Below are positions 5,928 through 12,952 of a DNA stretch of 14,021 bases, piece after piece. This stretch comes from CBDUZS01 sp965371785. Lineage in GTDB: Bacteria; Fermentibacterota; Fermentibacteria; Fermentibacterales; JCC-6. Location of the stretch: NCBI GenBank assembly GCA_965371785.1, contig CBDUZS010000064.1, positions 1-14,021 of the forward strand. The letters are read 5' to 3'. Both the position numbers and the translations under genes were made by a program. Numbering within the stretch: position 1 is the stretch's first letter; each line of letters opens with the position of its first letter. The notes under the pieces are model-generated. The model had not been told where the DNA came from and searched no databases. It worked only from the letters and a program-made list of their open reading frames with translations.

Positions 5928-5930
5928 CCA
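5902..5930 (+). promoter_or_regulatory. Weak promoter candidate within the inverted repeat
   Basis: TTGACA (5902-5907) in the loop of the inverted repeat has TATCCA (5925-5930) 17 bases later. The -35 is perfect and the -10 poor (three of six). The second repeat arm fills the spacer, which would make it a natural operator. It could feed secDF. The alternative is TATATT (6017-6022), which lacks a -35 but would start transcription at about the base of the leader hairpin. Confidence 0.25.
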
Positions 5931-6027
5931 TCACTTTCTGTATCTTCCATCGTCATTACCGACTTGAAACGGGAATGGGAACCATTTTCACTCTCCTGTA
6001 TCCTCATCCCGACACATATATTCGTAG

Positions 6028-6050
6028 CCCTGTCAGCTTGACGGACAGGG
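6028..6050 (+). promoter_or_regulatory. Leader hairpin just upstream of secDF
   Basis: CCCTGTC (6028-6034) and GACAGGG (6044-6050) form a perfect 7-bp stem with a 9-base loop. It ends ten bases before the secDF ribosome site GGAGGG (6060-6065). There is no following T-run, so it is not an ordinary terminator. It may stabilise the 5' end of the message or modulate translation. Confidence 0.45.
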
Positions 6051-6071
6051 ACTTCCTCTGGAGGGACATCT

Positions 6072-8930
6072 GTGAGTAAGAAATCCGCCAACTGGCGAAT
6101 ATGGAGCGCGGCAGTCATTCTGGCGCTTTCGATTGTGATGATCTGGCCTACCGTGAAATGGTATTCACTTCCCCAGGAAGAGCGCGATAGAGCCGAAGCC
6201 AGCGTACAACCCGAAACGCACAACCCACATCTCAGACAGATCCTGTCAGATCTCCAGCAGGAGGGTGGAGAGGATCTCATTGAGCATTATCGGCAGCTCT
6301 ATAACACCAGTACGGGCACCCTGAAGCTCGGGCTCGATTTGCAGGGCGGCATGTACCTGTCGTACACTGTTGAGCCGACTCCGGGTCTCGATGCAGACGA
6401 AGCTCTCGACCAGGCACTGGAAGTGATTCGTAACCGGATAGACGAGTTCGGAGTCTCCGAGCCGTCCATTACCCGGCAGGGCAGCGACAGAATAATAGTG
6501 CAGCTTCCTGGTGTCAGGGATCCTGCAAGAGCCCGTTCGATAGTTGAACGCCAGGCTCTTCTCGAATTCAAGATGGTTGCATACCCGAGTGACGAGCATC
6601 CCGCTCCGGCAAGCGTTCCCGTCATCCGCGCGATCGAAAGCTACATGGGGACTGATTCGGGAGGGGGGGGTGTAGAAGATTCTCTGTCCCTGCCCGTTGC
6701 AGCCGGAGAGATCGACCTGCCATCCACCGAGGAGCTCACACTACCCTCCACCGGGGAACTGACACTTCCCGCTCTTCCGGGTGAAGAAGAGCTGTCCCTT
6801 CCGGATCTGACCGTCGATCCCCAGGATGAAATCGATGAGTTCGAATTGCAGGTTTCGGGTGGCTTCGCAAGTCTGATGCATTCGGCAAATTCCGACGTCG
6901 CCCGTGTACTGAGTATTTCCCCCGGAGACTGGACGATATCGATTGGCGATGACCTCGACAGGTTCAACGACATCATCAACAATCCAGGAGTTGATTCGAT
7001 TCTGACCGAAGCCAATCTGATGTTCACCATGGGCAGACCGACTGAAACGCCCGAAGGTGAGATGGTATCCGTCTTCCTGACGCCGGCCGATGTTACAAGG
7101 GGCTGGGAACGGCTCATAGATACGGCAACTCCTCACTACCATCTCACGGGAACAAACCTCACAGACGTCCGGATACGAGTCGGCGGCGATCAGAGCATGA
7201 GACAGGACCCCTACCTCATTCTGGAATTCGATTCCGAAGGTACATCCAGATGGGAGAGGATCACCGGAGAGAACGTAGACAAGAGGGTAGCAGTCGTTCT
7301 CGATGGAACGATCTATTCGGTTGCGACGATCCGCGAACGTATATCGAGTTCGGGAACGAGACTTTCGGGAGGCTTCTCGGTAGAGGAAGCGAGAGACCTG
7401 AGGCTTGTACTGAAAGCCGGCTCACTCCCGGCCAAGTTGGTGATTGCCGAAGAACAGACAATAGGTCCCAGTCTCGGAAGACGATCGATTAACCACGGCA
7501 TGATAGCAGCGATCATCGGAATCGGGCTCATAGCCGCTTTCATGATAATCTACTACGGAACTGGTGGAGTGCTGGCGATACTGGCGCTGATATTCGACAT
7601 GCTCATCATCATGGCCGTACTCTGTTTCCCCGGACCGTTTGCCCATTTCGGGATTGCCGGGCTCAACGCTGCACTAACGCTTCCAGGGATTGCAGGTATC
7701 ATCCTGACAATCGGAATGGCCGTTGATGCGAGTGTGTTGATATTCGAGAGGATCAGAGAGGAACGCCTCGCAGGCAAGGGAATCAGAACGGCCGTGGAAG
7801 CAGGCTATGCGAGGGCATTCGTAACCATTCTCGACGCAAACCTTACCACGCTGATCACCGCGCTGGTTCTGTACCGTTTCGGCACCGGTCCCATCCGGGG
7901 ATTTGCAGTCACGTTATCCATAGGAATTCTGGCCAGCATGTTCTGCTCTCTGGTGTTCACAAGGGCGGTTATCGGGCTGATATTGAAAAACCGGAAGCGA
8001 ACAAACTTAAACCTCGGGAAAATAGCTATTCTAAGGGGCGCACATTACAAGATCGTGACCCTCAGGAAGAAGATGTACATCGTCTCCGCCGTGATGATTG
8101 TAATCGGCATAGTAGCCTTCATCATCAACGGAGGCCTGAATCTCTCGATCGATTTCACGGGTGGGCTGGAAACAAACGTTATCAGTTCCGAGGTGATCGC
8201 CTCAGAAGATCTTGTTTCACAACTGGAGGATCAGGGGCTGGAAAGCGTCCAGGTCCAGGCGCTGGAGGATTACAGCGGAACGGGTTCTGCATTCATCGTG
8301 CGGACCTCGACCAGCGACAAGGATCAGGTCTACAGCGTCCTGGAGACCTGCGGCTGCACTTCCATGGAGCTGGACGAAGGACAGGACGAGAGTTCCTTCA
8401 TAAAGCAGATTGGACCAAGAGTCGGCTCAGAACTTCGATCGAAGGCTATGAACTCGATCCTCCTGGCCATGTTCTTCATAGTGCTCTACATCTGGTACCG
8501 GTTCCAGTTCAAATGGGGTATCGCAGCCGTTATAGCACTGGTACATGATATCCTGATAACGGTTGGGATTCTGTCTTTACTGAGACTGGAGGTATCGCTG
8601 ACCATTGTCGCGGCTCTTCTGACGATCGTCGGATACTCCATTAACGACACGATCGTGGTGTTCGACAGGATCAGGGAGGACAGGAAGCTCCGAAAGGGAA
8701 AGACTCTCGAGGAGACGGTCAACATTGGAATAAACGAAACACTTGGCCGTACGGTTGTCACATCGATTACCACCTTTACTGCCGTTCTGATGCTCTTCCT
8801 GTTCGGAGGGGGCGCTCTCTCCGAGTTTGCGCTCACGCTGATGATCGGTATAGCCATAGGAACCTACTCGTCGATCTTCGTGGCAAGCCCGATCCTCGTG
8901 GACTGGCACGCAAAGCTCAAGAAGAAGTAA
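6072..8930 (+). CDS. secDF: Fused protein-export subunit SecDF
   Basis: This 952-residue inner-membrane protein joins SecD and SecF. It uses the proton gradient to help the SecYEG/SecA channel complete translocation into the periplasm. The SecD half has a first membrane helix (about 10-30) and the LGLDLQGG motif (86-93). Its large periplasmic domain reaches about 470, and five more helices follow (about 473-640) with GMAVDASVLIFERIREE (548-564). The SecF half starts with a helix at about 668-687, then LSIDFTGG (691-698), a periplasmic loop, and helices from about 790 including GYSINDTIVVFDRIRED (854-870). Total length exceeds a separate SecD of about 600 and matches other fusions, plus an extra acidic Pro-rich insertion at 192-256. 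GTG 6072 follows GGAGGG by six bases. A basic hinge (640-665) joins the halves. No YajC gene is adjacent. Confidence 0.96.
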   Translation: MSKKSANWRIWSAAVILALSIVMIWPTVKWYSLPQEERDRAEASVQPETHNPHLRQILSDLQQEGGEDLIEHYRQLYNTSTGTLKLGLDLQGGMYLSYTVEPTPGLDADEALDQALEVIRNRIDEFGVSEPSITRQGSDRIIVQLPGVRDPARARSIVERQALLEFKMVAYPSDEHPAPASVPVIRAIESYMGTDSGGGGVEDSLSLPVAAGEIDLPSTEELTLPSTGELTLPALPGEEELSLPDLTVDPQDEIDEFELQVSGGFASLMHSANSDVARVLSISPGDWTISIGDDLDRFNDIINNPGVDSILTEANLMFTMGRPTETPEGEMVSVFLTPADVTRGWERLIDTATPHYHLTGTNLTDVRIRVGGDQSMRQDPYLILEFDSEGTSRWERITGENVDKRVAVVLDGTIYSVATIRERISSSGTRLSGGFSVEEARDLRLVLKAGSLPAKLVIAEEQTIGPSLGRRSINHGMIAAIIGIGLIAAFMIIYYGTGGVLAILALIFDMLIIMAVLCFPGPFAHFGIAGLNAALTLPGIAGIILTIGMAVDASVLIFERIREERLAGKGIRTAVEAGYARAFVTILDANLTTLITALVLYRFGTGPIRGFAVTLSIGILASMFCSLVFTRAVIGLILKNRKRTNLNLGKIAILRGAHYKIVTLRKKMYIVSAVMIVIGIVAFIINGGLNLSIDFTGGLETNVISSEVIASEDLVSQLEDQGLESVQVQALEDYSGTGSAFIVRTSTSDKDQVYSVLETCGCTSMELDEGQDESSFIKQIGPRVGSELRSKAMNSILLAMFFIVLYIWYRFQFKWGIAAVIALVHDILITVGILSLLRLEVSLTIVAALLTIVGYSINDTIVVFDRIREDRKLRKGKTLEETVNIGINETLGRTVVTSITTFTAVLMLFLFGGGALSEFALTLMIGIAIGTYSSIFVASPILVDWHAKLKKK
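6717..6764 (+). repeat. Two tandem 24-bp repeats inside secDF
   Basis: The units 6717-6740 and 6741-6764 agree at 19 of 24 bases and encode LPSTEELT then LPSTGELT. Less regular copies follow (LPALPGEEELS, LPDLT) up to about 6810. The reading frame is kept. The repeats lie within the Pro/Glu-rich insertion in the SecD periplasmic domain. Confidence 0.8.
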
Positions 8931-8943
8931 AGCAGTCCGAACG

Positions 8944-8980
8944 AAAAAAGGGGCGGAGAGCAAAACTCCGCCCCTTGCTG
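8944..8980. terminator. Rho-independent terminator between secDF and the kinase gene
   Basis: A 9-bp stem, GGGGCGGAG (8950-8958) and CTCCGCCCC (8966-8974), closes a 7-base loop. The A6 run before it (8944-8949) becomes a T6 tail on the minus strand, so it is best suited to end the kinase message. On the plus strand the tail is only TTGCTGC, so termination of secDF would be weaker. Confidence 0.87.
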
Positions 8981-9004
8981 CAATACCTGCAATGTCCTCT
9001 TGAA

Positions 9005-10207
9005 TCAGGCCGGTAGAACCAGCCTGACCACCGCTCCGCCCTTGCTGCCCTTACTGAACTGCAGAGAACCTCCGTGCAGCTCGGCAATCCTCGAGGCGAT
9101 CGCCAGCCCGAGACCGGAGCCCTTGCTGCCCGGTCCTCTTACGAATGGCTCTCCCGCCCTCTCCAGGATGGCTGAATCGAATCCCGGACCGTCGTCGGAA
9201 ACGGTTACGATTCTCTTCTCTCCCTCCGTTGATGCGGTAACAACAACCCTGGAGGATGCATATCTCACAGCGTTCCGGATCAGGTTCCCGACAGCACGCG
9301 CAATGAGAGCCCTGTCGCCAACGTATGAGGCTTCTCCCGCGAGCAATATCTCGATATCAGGTCTGCCCCACGTTTCGGTCTGTGAGATTTCAGAACATAG
9401 CTGCGCCAGATCGAGCTCGGTTCGATCCACTGAATCGAGCCTGCTCAGTTTGTTGAATGCAAGGAGTTCGGAAACGAGCTTGTCGAGACTCCTGAGGTCC
9501 TTTTCCATCCGGTCGAGCTTTTCTTCCGTTGAATCAGGATTGTCACGGATGAGTTCCAGCGCGAGCTCCATCCGGGCAAGTGGTGTCCTGAGTTCGTGAG
9601 CCACGCTTCCAAGAAGATCGTGATGTGAATTCACGAGCGATTCTATTCGCTCGGTCATCTTGTTGAATGTACGCCCCAGGAAGTCGATCTGATCTCCACC
9701 CGTTTCCCTCACGGGGATTCTGGACCCCAGGTTCCCCGAGCCGAACTGATCCGCGGTCCAGGTCAGGCGGTTGATCCTTTTATGAAGTGGGCGGAGAGCG
9801 AGATAGAGGACTGCCCCTTCAACGAGCAGGAGGAGCAGCAGGTACGTAATGATGTTCCTGAAAGGACCCCTCCGCCTGGGAAAGGTCGAAACGTCGGTAA
9901 CGTACGGGAACCCCCTCGTAGCCGGGAAGAATACATGGCCCGGTGGAGGTTCGGGAGGGGGGCCCTCCGGAAGTTCCCCAACAGGGATGAATCGCACCTG
10001 GATATCCAGGGAATCGGCAATAGCCTGGGCAAGGGGCACAGAGATAACACGCTCATGCAGGAGAGCATCGCGGAAATCCACTATGGTCTGCCTCTGGAAT
10101 TCGCGAATCTGAGCGGGGACCACTTTGATGGCAACCCACCCAAGAACGATGATCGTGATGATAAGGCAGAAAGACAGGGGAAGGTAGACCTTCCAGAAAA
10201 CCTTCAT
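9005..10207 (-). CDS. Sensor histidine kinase, CpxA-like architecture
   Basis: This 400-residue inner-membrane kinase senses an envelope signal and phosphorylates the response regulator encoded just before it. Domain order: membrane helix (about 8-30), short periplasmic sensor (31-117), second helix (118-139), HAMP (about 140-190), HisKA with the phospho-accepting H204 in SVAHELRTPLARM, and an ATPase domain (about 290-400). The ATPase shows N308 and N312 in GNLIRNAVRYAS, DDGPGF (338-343) and GSGLGLAI (363-370). The sensor holds a Pro-rich strip, EGPPPEPPPG (81-90), but no known ligand pocket. The start ATG overlaps the regulator stop as ATGA (10207-10204), so translation is probably coupled. 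GGAGGG is the ribosome site. CpxA, RstB and other OmpR-class partners share this layout, so a specific name is not safe. Confidence 0.94.
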   Translation of the reverse strand: MKVFWKVYLPLSFCLIITIIVLGWVAIKVVPAQIREFQRQTIVDFRDALLHERVISVPLAQAIADSLDIQVRFIPVGELPEGPPPEPPPGHVFFPATRGFPYVTDVSTFPRRRGPFRNIITYLLLLLLVEGAVLYLALRPLHKRINRLTWTADQFGSGNLGSRIPVRETGGDQIDFLGRTFNKMTERIESLVNSHHDLLGSVAHELRTPLARMELALELIRDNPDSTEEKLDRMEKDLRSLDKLVSELLAFNKLSRLDSVDRTELDLAQLCSEISQTETWGRPDIEILLAGEASYVGDRALIARAVGNLIRNAVRYASSRVVVTASTEGEKRIVTVSDDGPGFDSAILERAGEPFVRGPGSKGSGLGLAIASRIAELHGGSLQFSKGSKGGAVVRLVLPA

Positions 10208-10911
10208 TGCTCTTCCCTCCTGGGCAGAGACATAACGTAGCCGACACCCCTGATGGTTTTAATCATGCTGCCGGCACCGGAGTCTCCCCCTAGCTTCTTT
10301 CGGAGCCGGGACACGATCACGTCAACAGATCTGTCGATCGAAGCGAAATCGATTCCTCTGAGTTCCTCCACCAGCACGCTCCTCTGCTGTACTCTTCCAG
10401 CCCTGTGACTGAGCAGAACAAGCAGATCGAACTCGGTTGTGGTGAGATCAACCTCAGAACCATCCAGGAGAACCCTCCGGGACGGCACGTCAATCCTCAG
10501 GGATCCAAGGATGATCGATTCCGCGCGCTCATCTTCAGAGCTTCTTCTGAGCAGTGCCCTCACCCTTGCGAGAATCACTCTCGGTGATGCCGGTTTGCCA
10601 ACGTAATCATCTGCGCCAACCTCGAGACCCACCACTACATCAGCGTCATCCTTCATTGCAGTCAGCATCAGCACAGGACCTCTCCAGGAGATTCTTAAAT
10701 TCTTGCATACATCGAGTCCGCTCATGTCAGGCAGCATGAGATCGAGAATCACGAGATCGGGAGATGTATCAAGGACCTTTTTCTCGACTCCGGAACCGTT
10801 ATGCAGGACATCAACTATATAGCCATGGTTGCGAAGGTACTCGGCGAGAAGAGAAGCGAGAGCCTGATCGTCCTCGACCAGCAGGATCCGGAATTCAGGA
10901 CAGTCCGTCAT
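10204..10911 (-). CDS. OmpR/PhoB-family response regulator
   Basis: This 235-residue two-domain regulator carries a receiver (about 8-120) and an OmpR-type winged-helix output (about 135-230). Receiver residues are complete: acidic pair E13-D14-D15, phospho-acceptor D56 in LVILDLMLP, T83 in MLTAMK, and K105 in YVGKPAS. The output domain has LTTTEFDLLVLLSHRAGRV and SRLRKKLGG with KTIRGVGYV, the standard DNA-contact helix and wing. The start is ATG 10911, with AGAAGG just upstream. It is the first gene of the two-gene unit with the kinase. The divergent 11015 gene is 103 bases away, so this protein may bind that interval. It is closest in style to CpxR and RstA. Confidence 0.95.
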   Translation of the reverse strand: MTDCPEFRILLVEDDQALASLLAEYLRNHGYIVDVLHNGSGVEKKVLDTSPDLVILDLMLPDMSGLDVCKNLRISWRGPVLMLTAMKDDADVVVGLEVGADDYVGKPASPRVILARVRALLRRSSEDERAESIILGSLRIDVPSRRVLLDGSEVDLTTTEFDLLVLLSHRAGRVQQRSVLVEELRGIDFASIDRSVDVIVSRLRKKLGGDSGAGSMIKTIRGVGYVMSLPRREEQ

Positions 10912-10926
10912 ATCCTTCTCTTTCCG

Positions 10927-10954
10927 TTGACAAAATATGTTTCGAGTCTATTCT
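10927..10954 (+). promoter_or_regulatory. Promoter candidate for the small exported protein
   Basis: TTGACA (10927-10932) lies 16 bases before TATTCT (10949-10954), six and four of six consensus matches. Transcription would start near 10961, 54 bases before ATG 11015. On the opposite strand the same AT-rich stretch gives TAGAAT-like boxes for the regulator gene, so divergent control from one region is likely. Confidence 0.5.
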
Positions 10955-11014
10955 ATTCCGATTAGAAGAAAAGGTCCAATGGTTGACGATTCGATTGAAT
11001 ACGCAGGAGGAATA

Positions 11015-11572
11015 ATGAGATACTTGCTGTTTGCCGTTCTTGTCCTGTCCTTTGTTACGGTTGTAATCGCCGAAGAGCCCGTATACGTTCTCGAACCCCC
11101 GGGAATCGCTTTCGACTGGCTCACTGCAGAACTCAACCCCCCGGTTGAGGGAACTCTTTCAGTAGAGTCGGGATCGGTTGCCAGTTCAGCTACCTCATCA
11201 GGCGTTGAGTACCACTTCGATTACTGGCTAGAGGAAATGACCGGGAGCGACAGGCTGGGAGACTGGCTTACGGAAAGACTTCAATCAGTTCTGCCGCCTG
11301 ATTCGCAGGATGGTCTTCAGATAGGCGACCTCACCTGGAGCGAGGGAAGCATGAAATCTCCCCAAAGACTCACTTCATCGGTCGGGCTTGTTGTCTCCGT
11401 GAATTTCAACTTCATCACCGAGAATGGAACCATCCTCGCCAGGGGGAAAGCCTATGCCATGCTGGTAGACGATTACTCCGTATTACTGTGGGGCATATCT
11501 CCTGCAGCAGTAACACCTACTGCTGGCAACGTGCTGGATGAAATCGTTTCCTGGGCGTATCTGACGGACTAG
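11015..11572 (+). CDS. Small exported protein divergent from a two-component system
   Basis: The 185-residue product has a signal peptide (1-19, ending VVIA before EEPVYVLEPPG). No family is recognisable. The mature part has a Ser-rich section, the acidic helix-like stretch FDYWLEEMTGSDRLGDWLTE, and a beta-rich end (ILARGKAYAMLVDDYSVLL, then ISPAAVTPTAGNVLDEIVSW). This closing pattern loosely resembles PsbP-like periplasmic domains, but I would not assign it. It lacks the LTxxQ repeats of CpxP, although its position beside a CpxR/CpxA-like pair is similar. ATG 11015 has AGGAGG (11005-11010) four bases upstream and gives the signal peptide directly. The frame extends upstream to 10937 without a plausible start. 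Its stop overlaps that of the convergent permease gene. Confidence 0.75.
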   Translation: MRYLLFAVLVLSFVTVVIAEEPVYVLEPPGIAFDWLTAELNPPVEGTLSVESGSVASSATSSGVEYHFDYWLEEMTGSDRLGDWLTERLQSVLPPDSQDGLQIGDLTWSEGSMKSPQRLTSSVGLVVSVNFNFITENGTILARGKAYAMLVDDYSVLLWGISPAAVTPTAGNVLDEIVSWAYLTD

Positions 11573-12297
11573 CGGCGTTTCGAGCGAACGAAGTACACAA
11601 GAGCGCCTGCAAGCAGCGCGCACAGGGAATGGATCAGAAGAAGAACCGAGTAACCCAGAGCCGAAGGATCAACAAGGCTTCCTGCCATACTCCTGCCAAG
11701 AGGCGGCAGAACGTGGGCAATGGTCTCGGAAGCGGAACCCGGATCCGATGGAAAACCCGTCAACAGAGAAGTAGCCATCACGGCAACGAACATGTAAGCC
11801 GCAGCTCCGCCCGTGGTAAATACCCCGAGGAAAGCACCGAAGCAGACGGCCCAGATTATGGGGATGAAGGAGCTTATCAGCGCAGCCACCCATGGGAAGG
11901 CGCCCATTCCCGAAAGAGCTGCGAGAATCGCTGCCATCGTGAGGACGTATGCCCCGGAAGAAATGACCATGACTGCGGCCAGGGGTTCCAGGAAGCCTGA
12001 CAATCTTCCTACCGGGAGAGCCAGCGAGTTTCTGAACCAGCGGCTGGAATGGAACTTGCTGAAGAAAAGACAGGTTTTTATCCCCGTGATGAGAGCCAGT
12101 AGGAGGGTGGCATTCCAGAGAGACAGAGTCAGACGTGCTTCAGGAGCGTAAAAAGCCGCCAGCCCCTTTGCACCCAGGGTACCCTCGACGTAGATGAGAA
12201 ATGCAAGCAGAGGAGGAACCAGCAGGTAAGGCGCAATCCAGTTGATCTTGACTACGTAATCGAGGCTCTCACGGAAGTAGAAAGCACATCTTCTCAT
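11569..12297 (-). CDS. ABC-type permease-like integral membrane protein
   Basis: The 242-residue hydrophobic protein has about six membrane helices: around 21-38, 60-79, 103-127, 134-158, 163-181 and 215-237. Short basic ends and a C-terminal SKRR suggest both ends are cytosolic. The sequence does not show a specific permease signature. Its partner is inferred from context: it starts with ATGA overlapping the stop of an ABC ATPase (12297-12294), a common arrangement for ABC-2-type exporters. The ABC-2 family usually has six helices and roughly 250 residues. Substrate unknown, and direction (export) is inferred from the family. Its stop shares a CTAG with the opposite gene. Confidence 0.72.
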   Translation of the reverse strand: MRRCAFYFRESLDYVVKINWIAPYLLVPPLLAFLIYVEGTLGAKGLAAFYAPEARLTLSLWNATLLLALITGIKTCLFFSKFHSSRWFRNSLALPVGRLSGFLEPLAAVMVISSGAYVLTMAAILAALSGMGAFPWVAALISSFIPIIWAVCFGAFLGVFTTGGAAAYMFVAVMATSLLTGFPSDPGSASETIAHVLPPLGRSMAGSLVDPSALGYSVLLLIHSLCALLAGALVYFVRSKRR

Positions 12298-12917
12298 GCC
12301 TTTACCTCAATGGATAGATCGATTGTCCGGTCTGCCATATCCTGGAGAATCGATGGTGATGATGCAGCGGTCAGAACCGAAGCATGCTCCTTGAGAGCTG
12401 AAATCCACGAGCACACATCTGGCTGCCTGGACGGGCTGAGGTTCTGAAGCGGTTCATCCAGAACGACAACATCTGGTTTCCAGAGCATGACCGCGGCGTA
12501 AGAGAGCAGCTGAACCTGCTCGAGATTGAGGTCTACAGGTTTCTTGTGAAGCAGTTCCTCCAGTGAGTATTTCCTACACCATTCGAGGAGAAGCGTCCCC
12601 GCTTCTTTTCTGTTCAGATTCCGAAGACAGAGACGCCTGACAAGCTGTTGAACAACCTCTCTGCTCTTATCGAAGTTATCCCCCTGGAAGAGGAAACAGC
12701 TACAGGAGAGAGCCTGAATGGACCCTGGAGCGGCGCCCATTATGGAAACTGAACAGTGCCTGAAACGCTCAATGCCGGCGAGTTCACGAATCAGTCTGCT
12801 CTTCCCGCTTCCGGGATCACCGAGAAGCAGTACGAGTTCTCCACGCTTGACTTCCATGGACAGATTTCGTATTCGCGGCTCGTCAGAATAACCTCGAATT
12901 GTAATACCGGAGGGCAT
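12294..12917 (-). CDS. ABC transporter ATP-binding protein with atypical signature
   Basis: This 207-residue protein binds ATP for the permease encoded just after it. The Walker A, GDPGSGKS (33-40), the Q-loop Q78 in CFLFQGDN, and the Walker B, VVVLDEP (150-156) with D154 and E155, are all intact. The signature, normally LSGGQ, reads LNLEQ (130-134), exactly 20 residues before D154 as expected. The switch histidine at about 186 is missing (TAASSP). It is a short member, similar in size to CcmA-type subunits. The start is ATG 12917, with AAAGGAG only three bases upstream. Longer frames to 13025 are unlikely because they run into the divergent lipoprotein gene. ATP binding is supported, but normal hydrolysis is uncertain because the signature and switch residues are lost. 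Confidence 0.85.
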   Translation of the reverse strand: MPSGITIRGYSDEPRIRNLSMEVKRGELVLLLGDPGSGKSRLIRELAGIERFRHCSVSIMGAAPGSIQALSCSCFLFQGDNFDKSREVVQQLVRRLCLRNLNRKEAGTLLLEWCRKYSLEELLHKKPVDLNLEQVQLLSYAAVMLWKPDVVVLDEPLQNLSPSRQPDVCSWISALKEHASVLTAASSPSILQDMADRTIDLSIEVKA

Positions 12918-12952
12918 ATGCTCCTTTCTCGCACGATGAGGATAGATACCCC

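Noticed and set aside
9000..9599. A 199-residue plus-strand frame opposite the kinase catalytic domain.
   Set aside because: Ser/Arg/Pro-rich composition with no motif. The minus-strand kinase motifs are complete over the same bases.
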